Assembly (NCBI RefSeq): GCF_026151205.1
Contig: NC_087072.1
Coordinates: 1,045,375-1,109,374 of the forward strand
Origin: Bolinopsis microptera
Taxonomy: Eukaryota > Ctenophora > Tentaculata > Lobata > Bolinopsidae
Reading direction: 5' to 3'
DNA length: 64,000 nt
Shown: positions 36,892-47,860 of the stretch, one piece after another
Position numbering within the stretch: position 1 is the first letter of the stretch
Layout of the letters: every line of letters begins with the position of its first letter
Position numbers and translations under genes: made by a program
Notes under the pieces: model-generated
Databases searched by the model: none
The model's input: only the letters and a program-made list of their open reading frames with translations
What the model was told of the DNA's origin: nothing

Positions 36892-38404
36892 TCACTCAGA
36901 AGACTCCTCCTTCTCCTCCTCCTCCACCTCCTTTGTCACGTGACTAATAGTATTAGAAGCGTGAGTAAGATAACAGGTCCAGAGGACTCCAACAAAGTTA
37001 CTGAGAAACATTCTGTGTCTTAGAGGGACCACAGTCAGGAGGATAAAGTGAGTAGGTATCCAGATCTTGTACTGGACTAGGACTATCGTTGGTAAATCGT
37101 CTCTGGGAGGTTACAAATATAATATTATCTATCAAATTAGAACAGCTGATTTGTAGTAAGTAATATACTTCTAACACACGATGGGTATTGGGTATCCATT
37201 ACTTTCAGGGGTTCCTAGTCAAACAAAACAATCAAGAAAATCGAATAGGTGCTTATGGTTCAGTTGGGGTCCAGGTTATAACCAAGGTTACCAAGGCTAC
37301 CAAGGTTACCAAGGTTACCAAGGCTACCAAGGTTACCCAGGTTACCAAGGCTACCAAGGTTACCCAGGTTACCAAGGTTACCAAGGCTACCAAGGTTACC
37401 AAGGTTACCAAGGCTACCAAGGTTACACAGGTTACCCAGGTTACCAAAGTTGCCAAGGTTACCAAGGTTAACAAGGTTACCCAGGTTACCAAGGTTACCG
37501 AGGTTACCAAGGTTACCAAGGTTACCAAGGTTACCAAGGACGTGTGTAAAGTTCCCACTAAATACTGTATTCTCAGAAATTCATACTAAAATTCTCACTT
37601 CAACTGATTGATGGTGTAGTCAAGGGGTTTGTTTTGGAGGACATTATTGCAGATGACGTATCCAGCACTGGTGATAGGACTCAGTAGACTTATAATACCT
37701 GTTTTCTTCAGAGAATTTAGCGGCGTTTGTGACGAACCAAATACCTGAGATAACAATAATTAGACATTAACCTACTTAATAATTCCTTGTTTAACAATAT
37801 GATAGTATTATTTGTACACGGAGTAAGGAGATTGTTTGCAAGGAGAGATACATTCCGTGTACTTGAACTTTAGCAGACGTGCGAGCTAATCATTGCAACA
37901 TCACGTTATGTGTACAATGTAACCACATGCAAAGAAATATCTTGACGTAGACAATACGTTTCACGTCTAAGTTTATCCCTATTTAGCAAAAGGAAGGAGA
38001 ACAATCAGGTGAACAAATCCTCACCTTGTCAACAAAGTTGTAGAGAAATGTGATGACGGGGGCGATGTAGAACGAGCCAACTGTAACAGATCTAACAGTT
38101 CGTTCCAGTTCATGATCCTTTCCCTTCTTTTCTATTACCTATAATGGAAAGTCGTAATATATTGGAGGAAATACCTTTCCAAGGCAAATTTTGTTTTTAA
38201 GGAGTGCGAACATTTTGTAGAGAATTAAAAAGGAAATTATCACCAGGAATTCGTTAGTTTTGTACCTGTTGAGAGAGCAATTTGCACTCTTACCTGTTGA
38301 GAGAGCATGTCTCCGAAGAAGAATACAGCTCCAGTTGTGACCATGTTCACTGCAACCTGGTGCTTTTTCAAGTGGCGGGAATACCACCGAAGTAGTGTCC
38401 TCAT
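36892..38404 (-). CDS. Mpv17/PMP22-family membrane protein, gene 5
   Basis: Exons 38404-38294 ([16 protein letters not shown]...GDMLSQQ), 38138-38025, 37744-37599 and 37102-36892 give 582 nt, 193 aa. The protein is almost the same as gene 4 in exons 2-4 and ends EEESSE as in gene 3. Intron 1 contains a second copy of the exon-1 3' end plus donor (38267-38282), which looks like a recombination scar between a gene-3-like exon and a gene-4-like intron. Intron 3 carries a long GGTTACCAA/GGCTACCAA array. Confidence 0.82.
37276..37541. repeat. GGTTACCAA minisatellite in intron 3 of gene 5
   Basis: About 29 units of 9 bp (GGTTACCAA with GGCTACCAA and GGTTACCCA variants) in a partly regular higher-order pattern. 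Homologous to but much longer than 34957-35018. Confidence 0.95.
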
Positions 38405-38596
38405 TATCTCGGCAATAAGACGCTCTCAGTTTAATCAGACTGTTCTTGTTTTAGATTATCAGGTGCTAAGGCAACTCGTCCGGTTTAGATGTGGACTTCA
38501 TATGTCACTAGCAACCGGAACAGCCTTTAAATACAGTAGTTGTACTGTTTACCTCCCTTATAAACCTTTGTTGTCACATCATATTCTGCAAACTAT

Positions 38597-39476
38597 GGGT
38601 TGAGACGGTTAGTCGCTCGGGTTGAGACAGTTAGTCGCTCGGGTTGAGACGGTTAGTCGCTCGGGTTGAGACGGTTAGTTGCTCGGGTTGAGACAGTTAG
38701 TGGCTCGGGTTAAGACGGTTAGTCGCTCGGGTTGAGACGGTTAGTCGCTCGGGTTGAGACGGTTAGTCGCTCGGGTTGAGACGGTTAGTCGCTCGGGTTA
38801 AGACGGTTAGTCGCTCGGGTTGAGACGGTTAGTCGCTCGGGTTAAGACGGTTAGTCGCTCGGGTTGAGACGGTTAGTCGCTCGGGTTGAGACGGTTAGTC
38901 GCTCGGGTTGAGACGGTTAGTCGCTCGGGTTGAGACGGTTAGTCGCTCGGGTTGAGACGGTTAGTTGCTCGGGTTGAGACGGTTAGTCGCTCGGGTTGAG
39001 ACGGTTAGTCGCTCGGGTTGAGACGGTTAGTCGCTCGGGTTGAGACGGTTAGTCGCTCGGGTTAAGACGGTTAGTCGCTCGGGTTGAGACGGTTAGTCGC
39101 TCGGGTTAAGACGGTTAGTCGCTCGGGTTGAGACGGTTAGTCGCTCGGGTTGAGACGGTTAGTCGCTCGGGTTGAGACGGTTAGTCGCTCGGGTTGAGAC
39201 GGTTAGTCGCTCGGGTTGAGACGGTTAGTTGCTCGGGTTGAGACGGTTAGTCGCTCGGGTTGAGACGGTTAGTCGCTCGGGTTGAGACGGTTAGTCGCTC
39301 GGGTTGAGACGGTTAGTCGCTCGGGTTAAGACGGTTAGTCGCTCGGGTTGAGACGGTTAGTCGCTCGGGTTAAGACGGTTAGTCGCTCGGGTTGAGACGG
39401 TTAGTCGCTCGGGTTGAGACGGTTAGTCGCTCGGGTTGAGACGGTTAGTCGCTCGGGTTGAGACGGTTAGTCGCTC
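38597..39476. repeat. 21-bp minisatellite between gene 5 and MPV17
   Basis: About 42 units of GGTTGAGACGGTTAGTCGCTC with variants (GGTTAAGAC, GTTAGTTGCTC, GACAGTTAG) that recur as blocks, implying block-wise duplication. It lies in the 5' flank of gene 5 and the 3' flank of MPV17. Despite its GGTTAG content it is not a telomere repeat. Confidence 0.95.
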
Positions 39477-39747
39477 AGAGAATTTTAATAAATTGCTTTG
39501 AAAAAAAAAATTATTATAACAAGTAAACGGCACACAACTGTTTCCAAGTCTCGAATAAATCGTCTTAACTATAACTTAACTATATAAAAGTAGAACAAAA
39601 AATATAATATCAAAAACACTGAGTACACATATTCCATTTGTTGATAAACTCAAAAATTGAGCTAATAAATTAGTTTTCATATTGTAACTGATAGATAAGT
39701 TACAAAAATATCATTAAAAAACAAAAACCGTAAAAACAATGAAATAT

Positions 39748-40764
39748 TTAACTATCCTCCGTAAACAAAACAATTTTCGCATCTTCAGGACTAGTTTGAG
39801 AGTTGGCTTTGTAGGCCAAGTAAGTATTCCAAAACAGAGCCACAACATTGGAAAACATCAGCCTGTACTGAAGTGGAATCAGTCTGAAGTTGAGCACTTG
39901 GGCTGGTACCCAGAGCATCCAGTTGGTAACTATAATGTTTCCGTACTCCAATCTGAAATTATCATATTGCAACCCGCATTTAAATTCATTATTAATATAA
40001 TTGAAAAACACGATATCACAATCATATCATAAAGAAAAACGATCGATGAGTCTTCAAAAAGTTACAGAGATAAGAGGAAAACACACAACGCACCGCAACT
40101 GATTCTCTATCATTTCCATGGACTTCCTTGCAGCAGATTGTTGACGATGATAAATGCAGCCACAAAACATGGAGCAAACAACAGTTGATCTGTTACTAAC
40201 TTCTTCGCAGCAGTTGAAAGCAACATCTGACTTCCAAACATCTAGAAAAATATCTATCATTATTGAATATTGATATTACTGAAATAAAAACACTTTAAAA
40301 ATGATTAACAATATTTAAAATATACTTGTCAGAACTTGTACGAACGGGAAAATTAGCGAAAGCTCAAACATTATTCGACAAAAACAAATGAAAACCTTGT
40401 CAAGAGCGAGGTACCAATTGCGGAGAATTGGTGCTACGAAAAACCCGCCAATCGCAGTCATCCTTGCAGTGCGCATCCAGTCATGTTTCTTTCGTCTTTC
40501 TATCAGCTGCAGGAAAAACAGCAAGACGTTTAATAATTGACTGTGCCAAACGAGAATTTGGTGCCTACTTTGTTAACCCTGCAATTGATTGACTGGCACC
40601 ACCACAATATGATCAGAATATAAACCTAAACTTGAACAAGTTAGAAGGGTAAACAAGTCAACCTGCTGAGCTATGACGTCACCGGTTAAGAGAATGGAGG
40701 CTGTGGACCAAATGCCAGTTAAAAGTGGACGAGAAGTCAGCTGTCTAGTGTACCAAGCAAGCAT
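39748..40764 (-). pseudogene. MPV17: MPV17 orthologue-like gene with a one-base frameshift in exon 3
   Basis: Exons 40764-40663 (MLAWYTRQLTSRPL...GDVIAQQ), 40506-40396 (LIERRKKHDWMRTARM...GGFFVAPILRNWYLALDK), 40241-40094 and 39952-39748 (LEYGNIIVTNWMLWVPAQVLNF...RL.FSNVVALFWNTYLAYKAN). It is closer to canonical MPV17 (GD.I.QQ, G.FVGP..R.WY, NW.LWP..Q..NF, FWN.YLS) than genes 1-5. Splice sites are intact and the intron 3 position equals that of the paralogues. Exon 3 is 148 nt where 149 is needed: the frame runs FVAAFIIVNNLLQ and then slips near 40129, after which the expected KSMEMIENQLR is one base out. Either a true lesion or a one-base sequencing deletion; the conservation elsewhere favours the second. 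Confidence 0.7.
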
Positions 40765-41185
40765 TACACACCTTCTTCTGGTTACCTTCTACATTTGTAC
40801 AGCTATTGCAGTGATAAGAATGTGATACAAAAGTTTTGAAAATTAACCGATGGCAGCTGCAGGAAGTTTCGGTCAACAAAATTTAAACCGAGAATATGGA
40901 AAAATGAATTCATCTGGGGTCAGTAAAGAAACTCAGTGATGGAAAATGAAAAGAAATAAAATAAACTAAAAACTTTAACGTCAACTTAAATAACACGAAT
41001 AGATAAATTTCAGTTGTTGTATCGACTAACTAATAAACATTCATCGAGTCGGTGAAAACTACCCAAAAATATGAAACATAAAACTATTAACTGAGGGCAC
41101 AAAACATGAAAACATGTGAAACATAAAAGAAAGCAAAACAGACGTATTTCCACTGTGTTACCGTGGTAACAGGTAGCAGACGTAT
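40765..41185. other. intergenic
   Basis: Spacer between MPV17 and RTRAF; no gene or repeat seen. Confidence 0.5.
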
Positions 41186-42960
41186 TTATCGGCCCACTTT
41201 CCCAAGGGTTGTGTCAGTCTTAGGATCTGCAGTTTGAGACTGAGCTGCCACTATTGCCTCGTTGATCTGGGTCTGCAACAATCTTAAATCCTCGATGTGG
41301 AGAAGACGCAAAGCTTTTCCTGCTTCGTTGGAACTTTTCTCTCCGAGGTCAAAACCGATCTGTTGTGATGAAATTTGTCAATTTCAAGCTCCAACGAACC
41401 AGCATTGCAATCAAAAAATTTGTCCGTGGTAATATGTTTAAATTGACACTGTATTTACTAAAGCAAACAGTAATTTCAATATGAAAATACAGCAAACCTC
41501 GGCGGAACCAAGTGTCATCTTATCCCCAGTGCGTTTCACTGCGCCGGGGCTAAGTCGCTTTTCTATGAGAATCCTGCAGGCTTTCAAAACCTGAGAGTTA
41601 GCAGAATTTACGAAATTTATCATTCCAAGAGTTTTACTGTTTTAGGGTGTACTCAAGAAATTCATGTTTTGAAAAGCAAACTGTATGTGACATTGTTAAG
41701 ATATTGTAAATAACATGTCATATCGCGCGCCGCCCGCTGCGCGTTTTACCTGATGCTTATAAACAATCAAAATCGGTTCGGATTTCGCGCCGGGGTTACA
41801 GTTACTCGAGGAGTACGGAAATAAAGTCGAGAAAGATCTGTCTATCCCTATTTGGGCTCGGACAGTTATCTTTTTATCTCTTGGAGCACTCGCCTGTAAA
41901 TAGTCGTGATGGGGAGGTATTCTGAGGAAATCTCTGAGCATGTTTACACTGTTTTTAAACTGAACACTATTCACGTCAAGTGCAGCACAATCCTCATCCT
42001 CCGTAATCCTCAACTTAGCTGCTCGCTCACTATAGTTACAAATATATGAACATTAGGATTTCTAATCAATTTGAAGTGGAGCAGTGGCGTAACGAAAGGC
42101 CCTGCTGACCCCGCTGTGCAGGGGGGCGCCGTCTTAGGGGGGCGCCAAATCGTCGTTTGAATGTGGGACAATTTCGAAAACTTAACTAAAGTACTAGCAA
42201 AACTGCGCGTTTTGCTCTAGATACACACTTTTTTAGAGATTTTACCGGCGTATTCTTTAAAATCACCTAATTTGTTCAATTTTAGGGAGGGGCACCAAAA
42301 GGGGAGGGGGCGCCAACAGGGGGGCGCTTTTTTCGGCAGGGGGGCGCCAACAGGCAACGTTACGCCACTGAAGTGGAGTCAAATATATTCTCGATTTAAA
42401 CTTGATAACTAAGATTTTCACAAAATTACTATTAAAAAGAGTAGTCCTCACTTGATGTTGTCCTTCTTATCAGAGTATTCCAATCTAATAGCATAGTTCA
42501 ATAGCCAATCCAAAGCTGCATTTTGATATTTCTCAAACCCATACGGACATTTGAGTTGTTTGAGATACGAAGCCGAGTTCGTTCTCCAGTCTTCACCTTG
42601 CAGCACGCCTCTATCTTCAGTGCTATAATATCTGAAGATTAAGCGCAATATTTACAGCTGTAAATAGAACTTTTGCAATGTATCAGAGAATCGTATTTGA
42701 GTAAGAACTGTACGCTTAGGTAACTAATTAACTTAGATAACTAATGACTCATAAAACTGGCAGTTAAAACACTCCGTAGTTAAAAGCATAGGCAGTTAAT
42801 TCAGATCTGTTTATTCAAAAACATCGAGGCTTTTAACCGACCTGATTTTCTGGTTTTCGAGCCAGTTCAAGATATTCTTGACATCCTCCTCGCTATTTAA
42901 AGAGAAGTGTTCGGGAGAATGATATTGTAGTGTCCTTAATTTCCTCTGGATTGAGAGCAT
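41186..42960 (-). CDS. RTRAF: RNA transcription, translation and transport factor (hCLE/CGI-99/C14orf166)
   Basis: Five exons: 42960-42842 (MLSIQRKLRTLQYHSPEHF...NWLENQKI), 42631-42452 (RYYSTEDRG...LDWLLNYAIRLEYSDKKDNI), 42029-41894, 41590-41498 (VLKACRILIEKRLSPGAV) and 41359-41186 (IGFDLGEKSSNEAGKALRLLHIEDLRLLQTQINEAIVAAQ...KVGR). Total 702 nt, 233 aa against ~244 in vertebrates, collinear along the whole length. In other animals RTRAF joins the tRNA-ligase complex (RTCB, DDX1, FAM98) and RNA-transport granules; the C-terminal helix is a coiled coil. The intron after exon 3 starts GCGAGT instead of GT, a consensus-like GC-AG intron. Intron 2 carries a hAT MITE (42082-42370). Confidence 0.9.
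42082..42370. mobile_element. hAT-type MITE in RTRAF intron 2
   Basis: Terminal inverted repeats CAGTGGCGTAACG...CGTTACGCCACTG are bounded by a perfect 8-bp target duplication AAGTGGAG (42074-42081 and 42371-42378). It is 289 bp, G-rich inside, with no transposase. An 8-bp duplication and a CAG start are typical of hAT elements. A 158-bp relative in opposite orientation is at 49753-49910. Confidence 0.9.
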
Positions 42961-43451
42961 CTGCTAATTGAGGGGGTTCACGTAAAAATCATATAATATA
43001 ATATTATTAGAGAGAGAGAGAGAGAGTCTGATTGAAATATAAGTCGGGGACTTTAGCAATGAATAATGAAAAATCACATATTTCGTGAGATTCTGATTGT
43101 CGACTCATAAGTAAAAATACTGTTAATTTTTCACGAAAACATATACATTTATAGTTAATTAACAAACAACTCTGAAGTATAAGAAGTACAAATCACAGAT
43201 TTGATTCATTAATCAAACCAACAAACCCCAATTCAGAAGTACCAAAAGTCTATCATTTTCCTAAATTCACACGACTCGTCAGAGAAATGGCCAAAAGATT
43301 AAAAAACAAACTTGAATCTCTATCTCATGTATTTTTGCACGGTTATGAAAGTCTAATCAAAACACAAACAAAAAATCACTTAAATAACACAATAATAATA
43401 CCAAAAACCACCTCCCCCACTCAGCGACCATCTATCAGAACTATCTTCTGA
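42961..43451. other. intergenic
   Basis: 5' flank of RTRAF and 3' flank of the HACD gene. A short (AG)n run at 43011-43026; nothing else seen. Confidence 0.5.
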
Positions 43452-44036
43452 GTGTTACTAGCTGGTTACTAGTTGGTTACCAGCTGGTTACTAGCTGGTT
43501 ACTAGCTGGTTACTAGCTGGTTACCAGCTGGTTACCAGCTGGTTACTAGCTGGTTACTAGCTGGTTACTAGCTGGTTACCAGCTGGTTACTAGCTGGTTA
43601 CCAGCTGGTTACTAGCTGGTTACCAGCTGGTTACTAGCTGGTTACCAGCTGGTTACTAGCTGGTTACCAGCTTGTTACTAGCTGGTTACTAACTGGTTAC
43701 CAGCTGGTTACTAGCTGGTTACTAGCTGGTTACCAGCTGGTTACTAGCTGGTTACTAGCTGGTTACTAGCTGGTTACTAGCTGGTTACCAGCTGGTTACT
43801 AGCTGGTTACCAGCTGGTTACTAGCTGGTTACTCGCTGGTTACCAACTGGTTACCAACTGGTTACTAGCTGGTTACCAACTGGTTACTAGCTGGTTACCA
43901 ACTGGTTACTAGCTGGTTACTAGGTTACTAGCTGGTTACTAGCTGGTTACTAGCTGGTTACTAGGTTACCAGCTGGTTACTAGCTGGTTACTAGGTTACC
44001 AGCTGGTTACTAGCTGGTTACTAGGTTACTAGCTGG
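43452..44036. repeat. 12-bp minisatellite GGTTACTAGCT(G)
   Basis: About 48 copies of GGTTACTAGCTG / GGTTACCAGCTG, with occasional AACTG and shortened units. It ends 17 bp before the stop codon of the HACD gene, so it lies in that gene's 3' UTR or just beyond. Confidence 0.95.
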
Positions 44037-44053
44037 CTGGCTCCGCTCAGCGA

Positions 44054-46359
44054 CTAGCTTTCCTTCTTCTCAGCAGCAGCTCCGCCCAGTATCTTACCCC
44101 TCTGTTTCAACATGTGCATGTAAAGCTTGGGAAGGTAGGGGAAGTAACCCATCATGTAGATGATCAGGAAGGTCGGGTAACTGAAGGACACGTTCAGCTT
44201 GTTGGGCAGGGAGACAGAATACATTCCAGAGGCAGTGACGTAGGGCAGGACGCTGGGGAGAATGTGCACTTAGTTATTGTTCAGTACCTAGATACCTTGG
44301 GTAGGTAGATTAAGTGGACTCATATTAAGACTAATATTCTCAGTTTGTTATCAATTTAAATCTTTCAAAAGCTTTATTCTTATTTCACTCAAACGAATGA
44401 TTAGTGATTACTGTACCTGTAAATAGTGAGGAGTTCACCAGACACTCCGATAGGGTAGAGGAATGTGAAGAAGGAATACCTCGCCCAGGTGAGAACATAC
44501 GGTACTTTGTCTACCAGAGATAGAGCATAATACAAGTACCTGAACCATACAGAGACAGTTAGATAAACATCATGGTACAAGCATAATACAAGTACCTGAG
44601 CCATACAGACAGTTAGATAAACATCATGGTACAAGTATAATACAAGTACCTGAACCATACAGACAGTTAGATAAACATCATGGTACAAGCATAATACAAG
44701 TACCTGAACCATACAGACACAGGGACAAAAGGATTTCGCGGTAATTTTGACCAAATTTCGCGGTACCGCGAAATTTAACAGGCTATACATTAAACTATAC
44801 ATAAAATTTGTCGCGGAGAATGGGAAATTTCGCGATTTCGTACATGCCGCGAAATCCTTTTGTCCCTGTACAGACAGTTAGATAAACATCATGGTACAAG
44901 CATAATACAAGTACCTGAACCATACAGACAGTTAGATAAACATCATGGTACAAGCATAATACAAGTACCTGAACCATACAGACAGTTAGATAAACATCAT
45001 GGTACAAGCATAATACAAGTACCTGAACCATACAGACAGTTAGATAAACATCATGGTACAAGCATAATACAAGTACCTGAACCATACAGACAGTTAGATA
45101 AACATCATGGTACAAGCATAATACAAGTACCTGAACCATACAGAGACAGTTAGATAAACATCATGGTACAAGCATAATACAAGTACCTGAACCATACAGA
45201 CAGTTAGATAAACATCATGGTACAAGCAAATTATGGTTTATAAATGCTATCATGTAGATTTTAAAGTGATAATTTCTTCTTATTTTAGCTAACCTGACTA
45301 TTTCAGCAACACACCAGGCAATAATCATCATAGGAACGTTAGAATCAGCTTGTACTTCCTTCACAGGGTCCAATACTAACCACAGCACCACTAGTCTAGA
45401 TTGAACCTGGAAATTAGAAATTTATAATAAATAGTCAAGGAACTTAAATTTACATTATCACACTTTAAATTCAATTAATCATTATATATATATATGAGAT
45501 TTAAGCGTAACATTTCAGCCATGCAAATTACATTAACATTATTTTGATATTTAAAACTAATGGTAAATGGAAGCAATGGTATCGCATCATAAGTTGCTTA
45601 GTGATATGAGTGGCAGGATGAAAACTAACTAAAACACCATGACAACTAACTACAACACCATGACAACTAACTACAACACCATGACAACTAACTACAACAC
45701 CATGACAACTAACTACAACACCATGACAACTAACTACAACACCATGATAACTAACTACAACACCATGACAACTAACTACAACACCATGACAACTAACTAC
45801 AACACCATGATAACTAACTACAACACCATGACAACTAACTACAACACCATGACAACTAACTACAACACCATGACAACTAACTACAACACCATGACAACTA
45901 ACTACAACACCATGACAACTAACTACAACACCATGACAACTCACTACAACACCATGACAACTAACTACAGCACCATGACAACTAACTACAACACCATGAC
46001 AACTCACTACAACGCCATGACAACTAACTACAACACCATGACAACTGACTACAGCACCATGACAACTAACTACAACACCATGACAACTAACTACAACACC
46101 ATGACAACTCACTACAGCACCAACAGATCACTACCTGTATGAAAGTAGTAAGAGGAGAGGAGCGGACAAGTCCGATGGCAGCGTGAACAATCTCCAGAAC
46201 AGCAAGGGACTGGGACAACTTCAGGGCTACTTCCACTCTCTTGTACACTGTAGTAGTTGACTCAGTGCTGTACAGCTCGTATATAGTGTACCATAGGACT
46301 GTACTCCAACCAAAGGCCAGACAGCAATTGTACAACAGAAGATATACTTTTCCCAGCAT
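44054..46359 (-). CDS. very-long-chain (3R)-3-hydroxyacyl-CoA dehydratase (PTPLA/HACD family)
   Basis: Four exons: 46359-46135 ([19 protein letters not shown]..., with [14 protein letters not shown]), 45406-45294 ([19 protein letters not shown]...AWCVAEIV), 44539-44417 and 44252-44054. Total 660 nt, 219 aa, all GT-AG. The enzyme performs the third step of fatty-acid elongation in the ER membrane, dehydrating 3-hydroxyacyl-CoA. The active-site segment [16 protein letters not shown] holds Tyr141 and Glu148 with the same spacing as the catalytic pair of yeast Phs1. [15 protein letters not shown] and a Lys-rich end (AAAEKKES, possible ER retrieval) follow. Closest to HACD1/2 rather than HACD3, since no CS domain is present. 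Introns 1 and 2 hold large minisatellites. Confidence 0.9.
44527..45232. repeat. 54-bp intronic minisatellite carrying the HACD exon-3 acceptor
   Basis: About ten units, each with ACCTGAACCATACAGACAG, TTAGATAAACATCATGG and TACAAGCATAATACAAGT. On the coding strand each unit includes ATGGTTCAG followed by GTACTTGTATTATGCT, i.e. the intron-2 3' splice site and the first exon-3 bases (YLYYA). Only the copy at 44539 continues into the exon; the others reach an in-frame TAA within the unit. The array is split by a hAT MITE. Confidence 0.93.
44720..44868. mobile_element. 149-bp hAT-type MITE inserted in the HACD minisatellite
   Basis: Terminal inverted repeats CAGGGACAAAAGGATTTCGC...GCGAAATCCTTTTGTCCCTG, flanked by the 8-bp duplication TACAGACA (44712-44719 and 44869-44876). 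The uninterrupted repeat unit contains TACAGACA once, which proves insertion into a pre-existing array. No coding capacity. Confidence 0.92.
45629..46120. repeat. 21-bp minisatellite in HACD intron 1
   Basis: About 23 units of AACTAACTACAACACCATGAC with ACTCACTAC and ACAGCACC variants, ending ~15 bp from the exon-1 donor. The open frames on both strands follow from the unit being a multiple of 3 and are not genes. Confidence 0.95.
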
Positions 46360-46873
46360 TATAAGCCTGCATTAGTTTTATAATTAGATATGTCTGGCAT
46401 CTGGCAATTTATTTCAAGTGTTAAGATTAATTGAAAGGTTTTACAATTGTGTACTTCGATCATATCGTACTGATGGTAATTTTATGTACTCACTTAACAA
46501 TTTATGTACCAAAGTCCAAAATATGACTGGCATCCAATAAATATTATATTAAGATTGAATCACAAAACTTTAATACTCTTCAAATTTTACAATGGTGTCA
46601 AAGATCTATCAAAATTACATTCAAGCAACATAAAACGTAAACAAAATCGATTCATTTATGTACAAATCATACTTATAATTTAATTTGATAATTTAAGAGG
46701 GTCACATTCCTAGGTTTCAGATTCAAGGTTTCTAACATCAATACCCTATAATAATTTATCACGTGCATACACAATACACACTTCATCAATCTTTTAGTAC
46801 TACAGAAACTGATTCGCAAATAAGGATTAACGAGGGCCGTCCTAAAAATAAAGTATATAAAGAATTCATAAAC
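46360..46873. other. intergenic
   Basis: HACD 5' flank and DHRS12 3' flank; AT-rich, no gene seen. Confidence 0.5.
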
Positions 46874-47860
46874 TCATTTAAATTGGTTATGGAGTCCATT
46901 TAATTTATCCATCAACAAATCCACGTCAGCTTGCTCAGATTTGCTCCATGCTAGTGGGAGATGCTTCCAAACAATTTGTCTGTCCTGAAAGAATTCACCA
47001 GAGCTCTTTGGATCAGTTGCTGCTGTATTGTTGGAAACAGCTAGCCATACCACTGTGTCAGCTCCTTGTTCAACTGTCCTAAGTTTATCTTTCATTTTCT
47101 CATAGAAACCAGGCATTGACGTCCGGACTGCTGGAGTATCTGCCCATCCCGGATGCATTGAAGTAAATTGAACATCAGCATATTTTTTGGCCCATTCCTC
47201 GGTCATAACAACTTGTTGCCTTTTATTTTGAGCATATGCCATTGTACCCTCAAAAGGACTCAAATTCTCTGCCATCAAATCAAAAGGATCCAGCTTGTTA
47301 GTCAACATTCCTCCTGATGAAACAGTGACAACACGTGCTCTTTCCTCAGCACTTCCAGTTTGTAGTAATAACGGCATTAGGCTTTCAGTCAGAATGTATG
47401 TCCCAAGAGTATTGGTAGCAAAGTTTTTTTCGAGGTTATCTTCTGTTAGTTCACGTTTATTGACCATACATCCAGCATTATTGACCAATGCATGAAGGCC
47501 TCTTTCGTTATTTTCTTGTGCAAACTTTATTGCAAACTTGTGAACAGCTGCTGGACTGGACAAATCAAGAATGTGTACATGAATATTCTCATTGTTAGTG
47601 CCTTCAATGATCTCCTTTTTAGTTTCTTCAGCTGAGACAGGATTTCTGCAAACTAAATGAACTGTTCCCCCTCTTTTAGCTACCTCAAACGCTGTTTGTT
47701 TCCCAATACCACTATTAGAGCCAGTAATTAAAAATTGTTTTGACGAACAGTCTACTTCTAAATCACTGGCTTTAAAATTTTTAGAAGCTGATAAAAATCC
47801 TCCACGAGTATATTCCATCAAGCCCTTCGCAATCCATACGGAATTACGGTAAATCGACAT
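46874..47860 (-). CDS. DHRS12: dehydrogenase/reductase SDR family member 12
   Basis: A 328-aa intronless gene; the start at 47860 (MSIYRNSVWIAKGLMEYTRG) matches the conserved N-terminus of DHRS12 (MSLYR..VWFAKGLREYT), although the frame is open for another 35 codons upstream. Short-chain dehydrogenase motifs: cofactor loop TGSNSGIG (46-53), NNAG (127-130), a Ser pair at 181-182, and the catalytic Tyr209-x3-Lys213 in YAQNK. The signatures CMVNKRELTED and SMHPGWADTP are highly conserved in DHRS12. The family is NAD(P)-dependent; the physiological substrate is not established. The lack of introns among intron-bearing neighbours could mean retroposition or lineage-specific intron loss. Confidence 0.93.
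   Translation of the reverse strand: MSIYRNSVWIAKGLMEYTRGGFLSASKNFKASDLEVDCSSKQFLITGSNSGIGKQTAFEVAKRGGTVHLVCRNPVSAEETKKEIIEGTNNENIHVHILDLSSPAAVHKFAIKFAQENNERGLHALVNNAGCMVNKRELTEDNLEKNFATNTLGTYILTESLMPLLLQTGSAEERARVVTVSSGGMLTNKLDPFDLMAENLSPFEGTMAYAQNKRQQVVMTEEWAKKYADVQFTSMHPGWADTPAVRTSMPGFYEKMKDKLRTVEQGADTVVWLAVSNNTAATDPKSSGEFFQDRQIVWKHLPLAWSKSEQADVDLLMDKLNGLHNQFK

Noticed and set aside
38597-39476. Telomere-like sequence because of GGTTAG content
   Set aside because: The 21-bp unit is complex, and the array lies between genes.
44795-45153. ORFs across the 54-bp repeat on both strands
   Set aside because: 54 is a multiple of 3, so frames stay open by chance; the region is intronic.
45639-46142. 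Asn-Tyr-Thr repeat ORF and its antisense His-Gly-Val ORF in the HACD intron
   Set aside because: Results from a 21-bp repeat within an intron; no start context or family.
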